A stretch of 64,000 nt of DNA from Paragordius varius (Eukaryota > Nematomorpha), in contig OZ176052.1 in the NCBI GenBank assembly GCA_964247055.1, forward strand, positions 9,238,001-9,302,000, read 5' to 3'. Below, piece after piece: positions 1 through 13,797 of the stretch. Under the pieces are notes generated by a model that searched no databases, was not told the origin of the DNA, and saw only the letters and a list, made by a program, of their open reading frames with translations. Every line of letters starts with the position of its first letter. The first letter of the stretch is position 1. A program made the translations under genes and the position numbers.

Positions 1-276
1 AGCTATGTATTTGAAGATTCAGAAGGCCACACAATTTGAAAACAATATTCTTGGTTTGATTGAAAATATTTGTAAATAATAAATATCAAAAAATAATAAA
101 CTTTTAAGAAAAAACATGATATTATTAGTGAAACGCTAGTGTCGTAGGAACATTATTTCCACAATCCAATATCGCATGATATTTACTTAGGTAAAAAGTG
201 GTCATGACCGTGGTCACCATGGTCTGACTGGGTCTGACCGGACTTTTTTGAAAAAGCATTCAAATGCACAACCCTA

Positions 277-730
277 GATACAACACATTCATTTCAGTCC
301 TTCGATTCAAATTGGGGTTTTTAGAACCCCAGGCCTGTTTAAAATCAAATATTTCTAAAAATATTAAAAATGACACCATTGCAAAAGTTTGTACTACTTA
401 TATAACATTGATGCATCGAAATATAAACGATTAAATTAAAAAAACTTGAGATTATTTGAATAAACCTCATAAACTTTTAGTCATGACATTTATGCATTAG
501 CTAAATATAAAGATAATACAATCCACCTTTTCTGTTTGTATCAATGTTAAATGTGATTATATAAAATTAGTTTTTCTTTTAGCAGCCTTAAATACACCTT
601 GATATTTTGCAAAATGTTGTAAAATATGACGTTGAAGTAGTTTGAAATGGAATTCAAAAGTAAATTTTATTTAGATATTTTCGCTTATTGATATAATTTT
701 TAATTAGGATAGTATAATTTTAATAAATTA
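277..730 (+). mobile_element. TIR miniature DNA transposon, copy 1 (right end missing)
   Basis: This stretch matches a second copy at 4831-5102 continued at 14137-14403, and it has no coding capacity. Its left end (about 277-345) contains GATTCAAATTGGGG followed by a small GGGGT..ACCCC hairpin. The same end appears inverted near 22490-22570 and at 14345-14403, which is how the terminal inverted repeat was recognised. The match stops near 730, so the right terminus is lost or was never here. The family is unknown to me; the length of about 550 bases and the long inverted ends suggest a non-autonomous DNA transposon. Confidence 0.6.
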
Positions 731-739
731 CTAGCGTAA

Positions 740-3700
740 GTCTCGTGCTTCTACGCAGCCCGAGAAAGTCCTTCACACTTCTGGGGGGCTATTCGAAAAA
801 GGGATTATCATTATCTAATAGCTATGATCTCATAGGAATTTCAAAACGGTGCATTCATAATATATTGTTTACTTGGGCGAAAAATAGATTCAAAAAATTA
901 TATTTGTCGACTTAATTTTTTTTGAAAAAATTTTTACGGGGGGAGCGGGTAAAAAGAGGTCCTAAATTAAAAAAGCGAGCCGACTATGTTCGGCGCAATC
1001 AAAAATAAGTAAACAAAAATCATATTTGAAATGGAATGGTCTCACACGTTATCCGGAAAATTGTCTCAAATACACGATTTTTGTGGACTTGAGTTTTCAA
1101 AAAAACCCGTTTTTCACACGGGGTGGGCCCGAATTGGGGACCTATTTCAAAAAAAGGGCGAAGGTATTGTCGCAGCATACACTAATGATTATATTTTTTC
1201 GAAGTTTGGATTTGAATGGGTCTACGGTTTTCCGGTACCAGATCACAAGGCCAGCATTTTCCATTTTTATAAATATATAGATGACCATAAATAATGTTTT
1301 ATTATCCATATATTTTTTAATATCCAATACAAATGATAGATAAATAAATAAATTAAACTAATACGATGTTATGTTTAAAATCAATAAAGTCTGAGTGATC
1401 ATTTGATTTCGTTTGAATATTGAGAAAAACAATTTTATTTGAAATGAGCATAATATATTTTTGATTTTATCAGCAATTTTGTTATGACGCACGAAGTTTT
1501 AAAATGACACATAGTCTCATAAGTTTTCTTTAATTTGGCTCCAAAGGTATGCTGTATCGATATGATGGAGCAGTTGTAGGCGGGTAGCCCTACCCAGAGG
1601 CCAATATAAAAATGAAGTTAGATAAAAAAATTTGCCTTTACTGGAATCATCGTTCATTCCTTACAGTTTATGGAAGAATGGCTTCAAAACTAAATAATAA
1701 TTCAATGATAGCGCATTTTTTAGGGCGTAAAGGGCCTATTTAGGCTAATTTAAAAAATCCGCTCGATTGAAATTTTTGACTGTTTAGTGTAATGCTTTAA
1801 GCAGCTATTGAACTCTTATGGCCTGATAGTTTTTCTGAAATTTAGCCCCAAAAGCACGCTATTACGATGTGATGGGTCAGTTTTTCGCGGGTAGCTACTT
1901 ACTCAGCAGCTATCATCAAAGAAACGCTTGACTTAAATTTTTGCCTTTTAACAGGGAATATCTGGAATACTTATTGAATTTTTACGGTCTCATACCTTGG
2001 GCGAAAAATAGATTCAAAAAATTATTTTTGTGGACGTTTTTTGAAAAAAATGGCATTTTACGGGGGAGGGGGTAAAAAGAGGGCCTAAATTAAAAAAGCG
2101 AGACGAATATGTTCTGCGCAATCAAAAATAAAATCATATTTAATATTGAATGGTCCAACAGTTCTCTGGAAAATTGTCTCAAAGACACGATTTTTGTGGA
2201 CTTCTGTTTTCAAAAAACCCGTTTTTTACACGTGGTGGGCCCTAACTGGGGGCTTAATAAGAAAAAAGGGCAAAGCTATTGTCGGGCATTCATTAATGAT
2301 TATATTTTTTCTACATTTGGATTGGGTTATTCGAAAAAATATCTCAACCATAACTAATCGTTATATTATGGCGTATTTTTTTGGCATAAAGGCCCCAAAT
2401 TAACGGCTAATCAAAAAAGGCCTGACCTTTACCTAGTTACGGGTAATATTTCGATTAAATGAGCTCATATGGCATAAATTTTTTTAAAATTATTTCCAAA
2501 ACAAAGCAATTTCTATATAGTGGCGCAGTTTTTGGCTTGTGGCTTCTTACCCAGAGGCATGTATAAAAAAGCGACGGGGAAAATTTTTGTCTTTATATGG
2601 GCAATAGAATTATAATGTTCATATGTTCCTATAAGTTCTTGGATGGTGGCGAATTTTTCAGGACGTAAAACTTTTCTTAGCGACTTATTGAAATAACCAC
2701 CTGTACTAAAATATTGTTTTTTAAGTGGTAATAAATATTTTAGGCCCTTATTGAACTCACATAGTTTCATAAGCTTTCTGAAATTTGGCTTCAAAGGCAT
2801 GCTGTATCGATATAGTGGCGCATTTTTACGCGGGTAGCCCCCTACTGAGAGGCGACGTTCGATAAAATATTTATGCCTTTATAGGGGAATACCTAACCTC
2901 ATTTAATCCATATGTTCTTAATAGTTTTTGGAAGAATGACTATAAATAAATAATAGTTCAATGATAGCGCATTTTTAGGGCGTAAAAGGCCTAATTAACG
3001 GCTAATTAAAAAAAACCGCTCGACTTAAATTTTTGCCTTTTTACGGGTAATTTCAGCCTTTATAAAACTTATGTGGCCTGATAAGTTTCCTGAAAATTAA
3101 TTCCAAAACAACGCAATTTCTATATGGTGGCGCAGTTTTAGGCGGGTAGCTCCCTAGCCGGGGGCTGATTGATTGATTCCATATGTTCTCATTAGTTTTT
3201 AGAAATTGCCCTATAACTAAAAAATCATTCTATGGTGGTGCATTTTTGAAGGCGCGAAGGCCTAATTAACGGCTAATTTAAAAAAAAAACCGCACGTTTG
3301 CCTTGTTCCGGGTAATACTTTAATCAGTTATTTAATTCATATGGCCTGATAGGTTTTTTGAAATTTAGCCCCAAAAGCACGCTATTTCGATATGACGGGT
3401 CATTTTTAGCGGTTATTCCCATACTCGGCAGCTATCATCAAAGAAACGCCTGACTAAAATTTTGCCTTTTAACAGGGAATACCTGGAATCATTATTGATT
3501 TACGGTCTCATACTTTGGGCGAAAAATAGATTCAAAAAATTATTTTTGTGGTTTTTTTTGAAAAAAATGGCATTTACGGGGGAAGCGGGTAAAAAGAGGG
3601 CCTAAATTAAAAAAGCGAGCCGACTATGTTGGGCGCAATGGAAAATAAAATCATATTTGAAATTGAATGGTCCAACACGTTCTTCGGAAAATTGTCTTGA

Positions 3701-3900
3701 AGATACGATTTTTGGGGACTTTACACAGGGTGGGCCCGAACTGGGAGCCCGATTCAAAAAAGAGCGTTGCGGGGCATTTATTAATGATGATATTTTTTCG
3801 ACATTTGGATTTGAATGGGTTTACCGGTTTTCCGAAAACAGATCACAAAGTCAGCATTTTCCATTTGTATAAATATCTAGATTTACACTTATGGATTATA
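740..3900. repeat. Decayed satellite, monomer about 150 bases, in higher-order blocks
   Basis: Short landmarks recur at roughly 150-base steps. One is TTTTTGCCTTT followed by a GGGTAAT-like string (near 1937, 2425, 2870, 3030, 3298, 3460). Another is a GGCGGGTAGC-like string (near 1580, 1890, 2835, 3140). A longer block beginning GGGCGAAAAATAGATTC recurs at about 873, 1998 and 3508 and runs for some 380 bases each time. Copies differ by many substitutions and small indels, so the array is old. Short open frames here are spurious: they are the same repeat read in different frames. Confidence 0.7.
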
Positions 3901-4830
3901 TCGCGTTTAGAAATGTATTAAGTCATATATAAAAAAGAACTTTTTTGATAATTTGAAGCGGTAGGGTATTTTTCAAAACATCTAATATATATTATAAATA
4001 TAATTATCATAAATGATGCAGAAAAAAAATTTATCACTACTAATACTTTGATTTTCTAATCTAACCTTTGTATTATTTAGCGATTTATGAAACCTCAAAA
4101 ATGACGCCTAAATGGCACAAAAAATATACTAACATCCTTTTCGGGTAAAAAATTCTAAATTATTAAAACTTAATTGATAGATCTTCTGCAACATAAAAAT
4201 ATTTTCAATATATATGATGGATGTTATAAGATAAACACTACTTTCATTTTTGTGCAAATTACCCAAAATCCTTTATAGGGCTAAAATTATTTTACGCGAT
4301 ATATTGGGTAAACTCTATATATGAACTTAATATATAAAATTATAAATATAAAGCAATATCTTATATCGCATATTAAGAAGTTTTAATGATTCATATCAGA
4401 AGCCAAATTGCGATTTATTAGCTTTCTCATAAGTTTTTCAATGCTCTGAAAAATTTAAATTATCAATGATATTTTGCGTTTATGATTATCATTATAATAT
4501 ATATTAACAAATAAAATTTAGTTCACGCGTTGTATTTAATTTTATTCGACGATGTTCATTTTTTCTTACAGCAATATTAAACGCATTTATCATTTAAATT
4601 TTCATTACTCTTAAGCTTAGATCTATGGAATGATAGATACATAAACATCTATATTTTGATTTCCATTATTCAAATATGTAGGAAAAATGAAAGACTTGCC
4701 AAAGAAAAGAAAAATTAAGAAGTGTAATCGCCAATTTGTTGTCGATAGACTTATAAATATTAATTAATATATTAAAAGTTACACGCATCATGTTTAATAT
4801 GCAAAGAAAAGTAAATATGTTTAACACTTG

Positions 4831-5102
4831 GATACAACACATTCACTTACCTTCGATTCAAATTAAGGTAGTTGGATACCACAGACCTGTTTAAGATTAA
4901 TTACTTTAAAAATATGGAAGGCATAAAAAACCATGGCAAAAGTTAGTACTTACATAACATTATTAAACCGAAATATAAAAAAATCTTTCAATAATGCAAG
5001 ATATCACTTATTTTAATGTAAAACCCATGGGTAAAAATCTAGTCATGATATATGTGCAGTAGCTAAATTTAAAAATAACTATTTTTTCTGTTTCTATCAA
5101 CG
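4831..5102 (+). mobile_element. TIR miniature DNA transposon, copy 2, left part
   Basis: This is the left portion of the copy that LTR element A interrupted. It aligns with 277-545, sharing GATACAACACATTCA and CTTCGATTCAAATT near the end. The last five bases (5098-5102, CAACG) are repeated at 14132-14136 on the far side of element A and are its target duplication. Copy 1 preserves the uninterrupted site around 539-550. Confidence 0.65.
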
Positions 5103-5439
5103 TAATATCAGTTGGGTATAATTTATTATAACACAATAATGGGAAAACACAGTAATGCAATGGACTTAAAGAAGTTATTGTTTATATAGGTTATATTTAA
5201 TTCCGAGAAATGTATACGTATCTTATTATATATTTTTATCGTGCATTAACATATACAAATTTCTGAGAATGATGAGTGTGCATTAATAAAACAGTCACGT
5301 AGTCTAAAACTTGTCACGTAGTATATAACATGTCACGTAAAATATTAATAACAGAAAAGTATTATAAGTATGCATTGAATAGCAACGTAATATATAAAAT
5401 AGAGTTATGTTTTGTTGCATATTATATAACATCATATCA
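5103..5439 (-). repeat. 3' LTR of element A
   Basis: This repeat is nearly identical to 13798-14131. Read on the minus strand it begins TGATATGATG and ends in GATATTA. A purine-rich tract (minus-strand AAAGGTGG) lies just inside, next to the end of the pol region. Three CACGTA motifs about 19 bases apart lie near 5295-5340. Confidence 0.85.
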
Positions 5440-5451
5440 TATCTCCCACCT

Positions 5452-6023
5452 TTAATAAGAAAGACGATCCGGAGCTTTTCGTTCCCGGCGAGGATAACGG
5501 CTTTGTACTTCTGTCAAGTTACACTTGGACTCCACAGCTTCCGTAACTGGGATCTCTGGTACAATGTCAAGGGCGGGTTGTGCCATAACAGACTTCTGTA
5601 GCTGATCGGCGTGTTTTCGCTGAATTTTGCTACCGTCATCAGTCTTGTAAGATAATAATCCTGTTCTTTCAATTACTTTTCCTTTCCGCCACCCCTCTGC
5701 TGTTTCATTTTTAATCAGAATAGCATCATCAACGTCAAATCGTAAGGGGGCTCTAGTATTATCCTTAAAATCTGATGGTATTGTCCTTAACCATAACAAG
5801 GGACCTAACAATTCTCTTTTTAGGAATAATGAGCACGGTGTTGCTCTCGTTGCACTATAAATTGCTTGCCGATAGCTCCACAAAATAGTATTCATTGCTT
5901 CTTGCGGAGAGATGTCAGCCCTCTTCGTAGCTTTATATTTAGTTTTCAATGTGTAAATAGATCTTTCTACCAACCCATTCGTTCGTGGGTGATAAGGAAC
6001 GACGTAACATGTTTGATGTTTAA
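5452..6023 (-). pseudogene. Fossil pol of element A, integrase C-terminal part
   Basis: This minus-strand remnant carries the end of an integrase region of a Ty3/gypsy pol, with a basic tail (RRERK) just before the terminus. It matches the end of element B's pol at 9.64-10.19 kb almost throughout. It is separated from the rest of A's pol (10.5-13.8 kb) by the insertion of element B. It has no host function that I can see. Confidence 0.85.
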
Positions 6024-6028
6024 GTGTT

Positions 6029-6340
6029 TGATATGATGTTATATTATAGAACACATAAATATATTTGATTTATTACTTTGCTATTCAATGCATACTTATA
6101 ATACTTTTCTGTTATTAATATTTTACGTGACATGTTATATACTACGTGACAAGTTTTAGACTACGTGACTGTTTTATATATGCACACTCATCATTCTCAG
6201 AAATTTGTATATGTTAATGCACGATAAAAATATATAATATCCGTTAAATATAAACTATAAAAACAACAACTTTTTTAAGTCCATTGAATTACTGTGTTTT
6301 TTCCCTTATTGTTTTATAATAAATTATACATAAACTAATA
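6029..6340 (+). repeat. 5' LTR of element B
   Basis: This repeat pairs with 10202-10516. It begins TGATATGATG, carries three CACGT motifs near 6125-6170, and ends ACTAATA directly before the primer-binding-like site. A TATA-like AAATATATAAT lies about 100 bases before its end. Confidence 0.85.
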
Positions 6341-6374
6341 TTGGCGACGAGAAAAAAAAAATTTATTCTGCCTA

Positions 6375-9300
6375 ATGGAAAATCCCGGAGATACATCATT
6401 TAGTAATGCACAAAATCCTCTAAATCGTATAATTCTTGAACCATTTGACGAATGTTACAATTGCAAAAATTATGTCAAGCACATAGAAAGGGTACTCGCG
6501 GCCAGGGATATTCCTGTCACGGATTCCAATATAAAAAAATTATTTTTAGCTTTCGGTGGTATTAAAATTTTGAACAAAATTGAAAATATTCTATATCCTG
6601 ATACCATCGAAGATTTGGAATGGCCGGAAATCTATAAAATTGCAGTTCAAATCTATGCTCCAGACAAAAGTCTATGGGTGAATAGATGTGCATTTTATCG
6701 TATTCGTCGTGGTGATAATGAATCTATTCTTTCGTATTTATAACGTTTGAAAATTTTGGCCGACAATTCTGGATTTGATTTGGACATTTCTAACAAAATC
6801 AGGGATATATTTTTGATTGGATTAAATCAACCCAGATTAGAAAGAGAACTCCACATAAAATATCCGCTCGGTAAGTTAGATGACAAACCACTGACACTAC
6901 AAATGTTGGTCGATATGGCTTTAAGTTTTGAGGAAGCCGATAATCTTCCCTCGCAAATCAATAAGCTTAAAGTGGATAGATCCAGAAATGTAAAACCTCA
7001 TGGAAGTTTTAACAAGGGCCATTATAACAATAATAATTATAAAAACAATCAAAATAATGATGTCCGGGATAATAATGATACTAAAGTAAATTGCCGAAAT
7101 TGTGGATCACTGCATGTGAGAAACAAGTGTCCGGCTTGGGGCAAAACGTGCTACAATTGCAACAAAAATAACCACTTTAGTTCAATGTGCAAAACAAAGT
7201 TGGTGAGAAATTTAGATCAAATTAGATTTATAAAAGCGGGCACTACCCCTAAAATAAAAGTGAAGATCAACAATAATATGATAGATATGATTTTCGATAC
7301 CGGTGCTGACTGCTGTCTCATAAGTCAACAAATATGGAAGCAGATCGGTAGCCCTAAGTTAACGTGGTCCGATCAAATAACCACGTATGATAATAATAAG
7401 ATAACAATCTTAGGGAAAACTATGGTCACTGTGACGTTGTACAATGAAAAGAAAACGTTACCATGTATCGTAACTAAAAGCAATTTTGATCCAATTTTTG
7501 GATTACCTTGGATAAAAGCGTACAAGCTACCTTTTCCAAAAGGTGTAATCAATAATATAAATTCTAATGAGAAGATGGAGCTGACCAAAATATTTCCAAA
7601 ACTATTCTCAAAGGAACTTGGTTGTTACAACGGCAATCCGATCAAAATTTTTTTGACACCGGATGCTAAACCAAAAGCTTTTCCATGCCGTAGAGTTCCT
7701 CTACCATTGCAACCATTGGTAGAAAATGAATTGAATAGATTGTTAGATTTGGGGATTATAGAACCAATAGACCCAACAACAACGGAGATATCTTGGGCAA
7801 CCCCAACGGTCAACGTGTTAAAATCCAATGGGGAGGCTCGTATCTGCGCCGATTTTCGTGTCACAATCAATCCTTATCTATCAAAAGATTCTCATATCAT
7901 TCCGACATTTGATCAATTATTGGGTAAAATCGGAAATGGACATTCATTTTCAGTTTTGGATCTCAAGGATGCCTACCTACAACTACCGGTTGATAAAGAA
8001 TGCTCTAATATTCTGACAATTACAACACACAGAGGTTACTTTACGTATAAACGATTACCTTTCGGGCTCACAAATGCTCCAATGATATTTCAACGAGTTA
8101 TGGATCAAATTCTGGATGATTGCACAGGCGTTTGTGCTTATCTGGATGATGTTCTAGTAACCGGCAATACAGACACTCAACACAAAGCAAATCTTGAGCA
8201 TGTGTTGGAGAAACTTGAACAGGCCGGATTCCGTTTGCAACCAGATAAAATGAAATTCTTCCAGGAAAAAGTATCCTACATGGGATACGAAATATCTAAA
8301 AGAGGTATTAAGCCAACGGATGAAAAAATCAAGGCTATTTTGAAATGTCCTGTTCCAAAGGACAAAACAACATTACGGTCTTTTTTAGGACTATTAAACC
8401 AAGATTACATTCAGTCATAAGTGATCTGCACACTTTAACTGGAAACAAAATGCCATGGAAATGGGAGAATATTCATGATAAACAATTTGCACTGTCAAAA
8501 CAACTAATAGCCAATTTTGTGGAACTGATTCCGTACAATCCGCAATTGCCATTATTGATTGAGACCGATGCTTCAAACGAAGGTTTGGGTGCCATCCTTT
8601 TCCATATAACCGAAGATGGCAAGCGGCCAATCTCTTTCGCATCCAGGAAATGTTTAAATTCTGAAAAACATTATTCGACTATCGAAAGAGAGGCCAAGGC
8701 GATTTTGTTCGCGGTAAACAAATTTCACCCTTTCATATATGGGAGATCTTTTAAAATATTGACTGATCATAAACCACTGATTAAATTATTTGGGGAAGAC
8801 CGGAACTTAACCGGAGTCACTAATATAAAATTATTACGTTGGATTTATAAAATATCGGGGTATGATTATACCATTCATTTCAATAAAGGGGTTCAAAATT
8901 TAGCTGATCCCCTATCAAGATTAGCAATTGACGATCCTGAAATGGAGGATGATCATGCTGTAGCTGAAAGAATTCGGTTCTTATCGATGAACGATTTGAA
9001 CATTAATAAAAAAAATGTATTAGTTCAGTCCAATAAGGACCCGGTGATAAAAAAATTAAAAATTGCATTAAATTCCAACAATTGGGATGATCCAGATCTA
9101 AAAAATTATCAATCACATCGCAACGCTATCCAAGCATCGTATGGTTTAGTGTATTTGGAGGATAGGCTCATTGTTCCTAGATCCATGCAAAATGAAGTCC
9201 TAAACTACTTTCACACTGGACACCCAGGGATAAGTACCATGAAGTCCCTGGCGCGCCACAGTGTATATTGGCCAGGCTTGGACCAAAGTATTGAATTGCT

Positions 9301-10189
9301 TGCGAAGACATGTGACTCATGTCAAAGATACAAGCCCAATGTCCAGGAAAATCCAACATACAAATGGAATTTCAACACCGCCGTCTGGGAAAGAATACAC
9401 ATAGATATTGCTGGTCCCATTGATAATTTCTACTGGCTGGTAACAATTGACAGCTCGTCCAGATGGCTGGAAGTTAATTTATTGAAACAAGTTACGAGCA
9501 GGTCTGTTTTAAATTGCTTAGAACAATTGTTTGCGAGATATGGTTTTCCTAAAATGATAGTAAGTGATAATGCATCGTATTTTGTATCGCACGATTTTGA
9601 TGAAAGGCTTAAACACTTAAACATCAAACATGTTACGTCGAGTCCGTATCACCCACGAACGAATGGGTTGGTAGAAAGATCTATTTACACATTGAAAACT
9701 AAATATAAAGCTACGAAGAGGGCTGACATCTCTCCGCAAGAAGCAATGAATACCATTTTGTGGAGCTATCGGCAAACAATTCATAGTGCAACGAGAGCAA
9801 CACCGTGCTCATTATTCCTAAAAAGAGAATTGTTAGGTCCCTTGTCATGGTTAAAGACAATACCATCAGATTTTACGGATAATACTAGCCCCTTACGAGA
9901 ATTTGACGTTGATGATGCTATTTTGATCAAAAATGAAACAGCAGAGGGGTGGCGGAAAGGAAAAATAATTGAAAGAACAGGATTATTATCTTACAAGACT
10001 GATGACGGTAGCAAAATTCAGCGAAAACACGCCGATCAGCTACAGAAGTCTGTTATGGCACAACCCGCCCTTGACATTGTACCAGAGATCCCAGTTACGG
10101 AAGCTGTGGAGTCGGAGTGTAACTTGACAGAAGTACAAAGCCGTTATCCTCGCCGGGAACGAAAAGCTCCAGATCGTCTTTCTTATTAA
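6375..10189 (+). pseudogene. Fossil gag-pol region of element B
   Basis: Parts in order are: a gag-like N-terminal region (about 6.4-7.0 kb); two zinc knuckles of CCHC type near 7.09-7.19 kb; an aspartic protease with DTGAD near 7.3 kb; a reverse transcriptase with LPFGLTNAP and YLDD at about 8.05-8.15 kb; an RNase H with TDAS near 8.56 kb; an integrase with an HHCC zinc-binding start near 9.2 kb and DDE core residues after it; and a basic tail. In living relatives this polyprotein is cut by its own protease in virus-like particles. This copy is treated as a fossil. Confidence 0.9.
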
Positions 10190-10201
10190 AGGTGGAAGAT
10201 A

Positions 10202-10516
10202 TGATATGATGTTATATTATAGAACACATAAATATATTTGATTTATTACTTTGCTATTCAATGCATACTTATAATACTTTTCTGTTATTAATATTTTACG
10301 AGACATGTTATATACTACGTGACAAGTTTTAGACTACGTGACTGTTTTATATATGCACACTCATCATTCTCAGAAATTTGTATATGTTAATGCACGATAA
10401 AAATATATAATAATATCCGTTAAATATAAACTATAAAAACAACAACTTTTTTAAGTCCATTGCATTACTGTGTTTTTTCCCTTATTGTTTTATAATAAAT
10501 TATACATAAACTAATA
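10202..10516 (+). repeat. 3' LTR of element B
   Basis: This repeat pairs with 6029-6340 with few differences. The GTGTT target duplication begins at 10517, and element A's minus-strand pol resumes immediately after it. Confidence 0.85.
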
Positions 10517-10521
10517 GTGTT

Positions 10522-13500
10522 TAAGCCTTTCATCAAAATCGTGCGATACAAAATACGATGCATTATCACTTACTATCATTTTAGGAAAACCATATCTCGC
10601 AAACAATTGTTCTAAGCAATTTAAAACAGACCTGCTCGTAACTTGTTTCAATAAATTAACTTCCAGCCATCTGGACGAGCTGTCAATTGTTACCAGCCAG
10701 TAGAAATTATCAATGGGACCAGCAATATCTATGTGTATTCTTTCCCAGACGGCGGTGTTGAAATTCCATTTGTATGTTGGATTTTCCTGGACATTGGGCT
10801 TGTATCTTTGACATGAGTCACATGTCTTCGCAAGCAATTCAATACTTTGGTCCAAGTCTGGCCAATATACACTGTGGCGCGCAAGGGACTTCATGGTACT
10901 TATCCCTGGGTGTCCAGTGTGAAAGTAGTTTAGGACTTCATTTTGCATGGATCTAGGAACAATGAGCCTATCCTCCAAATACACTAAACCATACGATGCT
11001 TGGATAGCGTTGCGATGTGATTGATAATTTTTTAGATCTGGATCATCCCAATTGTTGGAATTTAATGCAATTTTTAATTTTTTTATCACCGGGTCCTTAT
11101 TGGACTGAACTAATACATTTTTTTTATTAATGTTCAAATCGTTCATCGATAAGAACCGAATTCTTTCAGCTACAGCATGATCATCCTCCATTTCAGGATC
11201 GTCAATTGCTAATCTTGATAGGGGATCAGCTAAATTTTGAACCCCTTTATTGAAATGAATGGTATAATCATACCCCGATATTTTATAAATCCAACGTAAT
11301 AATTTTATATTAGTGACTCCGGTTAAGTTCCGGTCTTCCCCAAATAATTTAATCAGTGGTTTATGATCAGTCAATATTTTAAAAGATCTCCCATATATGA
11401 AAGGGTGAAATTTGTTTACCGCGAACAAAATCGCCTTGGCCTCTCTTTCGATAGTCGAATAATGTTTTTCAGAATTTAAACATTTCCTGGATGCGAAAGA
11501 GATTGGCCGCTTGCCATCTTCGGTTATATGGAAAAGGATGGCACCCAAACCTTCGTTTGAAGCATCGGTCTCAATCAATAATGGCAATTGCGGATTGTAC
11601 GGAATCAGTTCCACAAAATTTGCTATTAGTTGTTTTGACAGTGCAAATTGTTTATCATGAATATTCTCCCATTTCCATGGCATTTTGTTTCCAGTTAAAG
11701 TGTGCAGATCACTTATGACTGAATGTAATCTTGGTTTAATAGTCCTAAAAAAGACCGTAATGTTGTTTTGTCCTTTGGAACAGGACATTTCAAAATAGCC
11801 TTGATTTTTTCATCCGTTGGCTTAATACCTCTTTTAGATATTTCGTATCCCATGTAGGATACTTTTTCCTGGAAGAATTTCATTTTATCTGGTTGCAAAC
11901 GGAATCCGGCCTGTTCAAGTTTCTCCAACACATGCTCAAGATTTGCTTTGTGTTGAGTGTCTGTATTGCCGGTTACTAGAACATCATCCAGATAAGCACA
12001 AACGCCTGTGCAATCATCCAGAATTTGATCCATAACTCGTTGAAATATCATTGGAGCATTTGTGAGCCCGAAAGGTAATCGTTTATACGTAAAGTAACCT
12101 CTGTGTGTTGTAATTGTCAGAATATTAGAGCATTCTTTATCAACCGGTAGTTGTAAGTAGGCATCCTTGAGATCCAAAACTGAAAATGAATGTCCATTTC
12201 CGATTTTACCCAATAATTGATCAAATGTCGGAATGATATGAGAATCTTTTGATAGATAAGGATTGATTGTGACACGAAAATCGGCGCAGATACGAGCCTC
12301 CCCATTGGATTTTAACACGTTGACCGTTGGGGTTGCCCAAGATATCTCCGTTGTTGTTGGGTCTATTGGTTCTATAATCCCCAAATCTAACAATCTATTC
12401 AATTCATTTTCTACCAATGGTTGCAATGGTAGAGGAACTCTACGGCATGGAAAAGCTTTTGGTTTAGCATCCGGTGTCAAAAAAATTTTGATCGGATTGC
12501 CGTTGTAACAACCAAGTTCCTTTGAGAATAGTTTTGGAAATATTTTGGTCAGCTCCATCTTCTCATTAGAATTTATATTATTGATTACACCTTTTGGAAA
12601 AGGTAGCTTGTACGCTTTTATCCAAGGTAATCCAAAAATTGGATCAAAATTGCTTTTAGTTACGATACATGGTAACGTTTTCTTTTCATTGTACAACGTC
12701 ACAGTGACCATAGTTTTCCCTAAGATTGTTATCTTATTATTATCATACGTGGTTATTTGATCGGACCACGTTAACTTAGGGCTACCGATCTGCTTCCATA
12801 TTTGTTGACTTATGAGACAGCAGTCAGCACCGGTATCGAAAATCATATCTATCATATTATTGTTGATCTTCACTTTTATTTTAGGGGTAGTGCCCGCTTT
12901 TATAGATCTAATTTGATCTAAATTTCTCACCAACTTTGTTTTGCACATTGAACTAAAGTGGTTATTTTTGTTGCAATTGATTGTAGCACGTTTTGCCCCA
13001 AGCCGGACACTTGTTTCTCACATGCAGTGATCCACAATTTCGGCAATTTACTTTAGTATCATTATTATCCCGGACATCATTATTCTTATTGTTTTTATAA
13101 TTATTATTGTTATAATGGCCCTTGTTAAAACTTCCATGAGGTTTTACATTTCTGGATCTATCCACTTTAAGCTTATTGATTTGCGAGGGAAGATTATCGG
13201 CTTACTCAAAACTTTAAGCCATATCGACCAACATTTGTAGTGTCAGTGGTTTGTCATCTAACTTACCGAGCGGATATTTTATGTGGAGTTCTCTTTCTAA
13301 TCTGGGTTGATTTAATCCAATCAAAAATATATCCCTGATTTTGTTAGAAATGTCCGAATCAAATCCAGAATTGTCGGCCAAAATTTTCAAACATTCTAAA
13401 TACGAAAGAATAGAATCATTATCACCACGACGAATACGATAAAATGCACATCTATTCACCCATAGACTTTTGTCTGGGGCATAGATTTGAACTGCAATTT

Positions 13501-13776
13501 TATAGATTTCCGGCCATTCCAAATCTTCGATGGTATCAGGATATACAATATTTTCAATTTTGTTCAAAATTTTAATACCACCGAAAGCTAAAAATAATTT
13601 TTTTATATTGGAATCCGTGACAGGAATATCCCTGGCCGCGAGTACCCTTTCTATGTGCTTGACATAATTTTTGAAATTGTAACATTCGTCAAATGGTTCA
13701 AAAATTATTCGATTTAGAGGATTTTGTGCATTACTAAATGATGTATCTCCGGGATTTTCCATTAGGCATAATAAAA
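10522..13776 (-). pseudogene. Fossil gag-pol of element A, main part
   Basis: This is the minus-strand counterpart of B's gag-pol and is nearly identical to it. It runs from the gag start near 13.76 kb leftward through zinc knuckles (about 13.0 kb), protease (about 12.8 kb), reverse transcriptase (about 11.8-12.5 kb), RNase H and the first part of the integrase, and stops where element B was inserted. A few interruptions are present. Open frames on the opposite strand here are shadows. Confidence 0.88.
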
Positions 13777-13797
13777 AATTTTTTTCTCGTCGCCAAA

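Larger units (their letters stand above)
6029..10516 (+). mobile_element. Ty3/gypsy LTR retrotransposon fossil B, inserted in A, broken
   Basis: Element B lies on the plus strand, has LTRs at 6029-6340 and 10202-10516, and is flanked by GTGTT target duplications (6024-6028 and 10517-10521). It therefore landed in the integrase region of A. A primer-binding-like TTGGCGAC follows the 5' LTR, and a purine tract (AAAGGTGGAAGA) precedes the 3' LTR. Its gag-pol region is nearly identical to that of A, although parts of the LTRs differ. LTR to LTR differences are few, so it is young, and it must be younger than A. It is nearly whole in outline, with about two interruptions. Confidence 0.92.

Noticed and set aside
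1026-3921. Several overlapping short open frames
   Set aside because: They are copies of the same satellite block read in different frames, with no coding conservation.
7373-12760. Open frames antisense to the LTR element pol regions
   Set aside because: They are shadows of the gag-pol fossils and appear identically in both copies for that reason.
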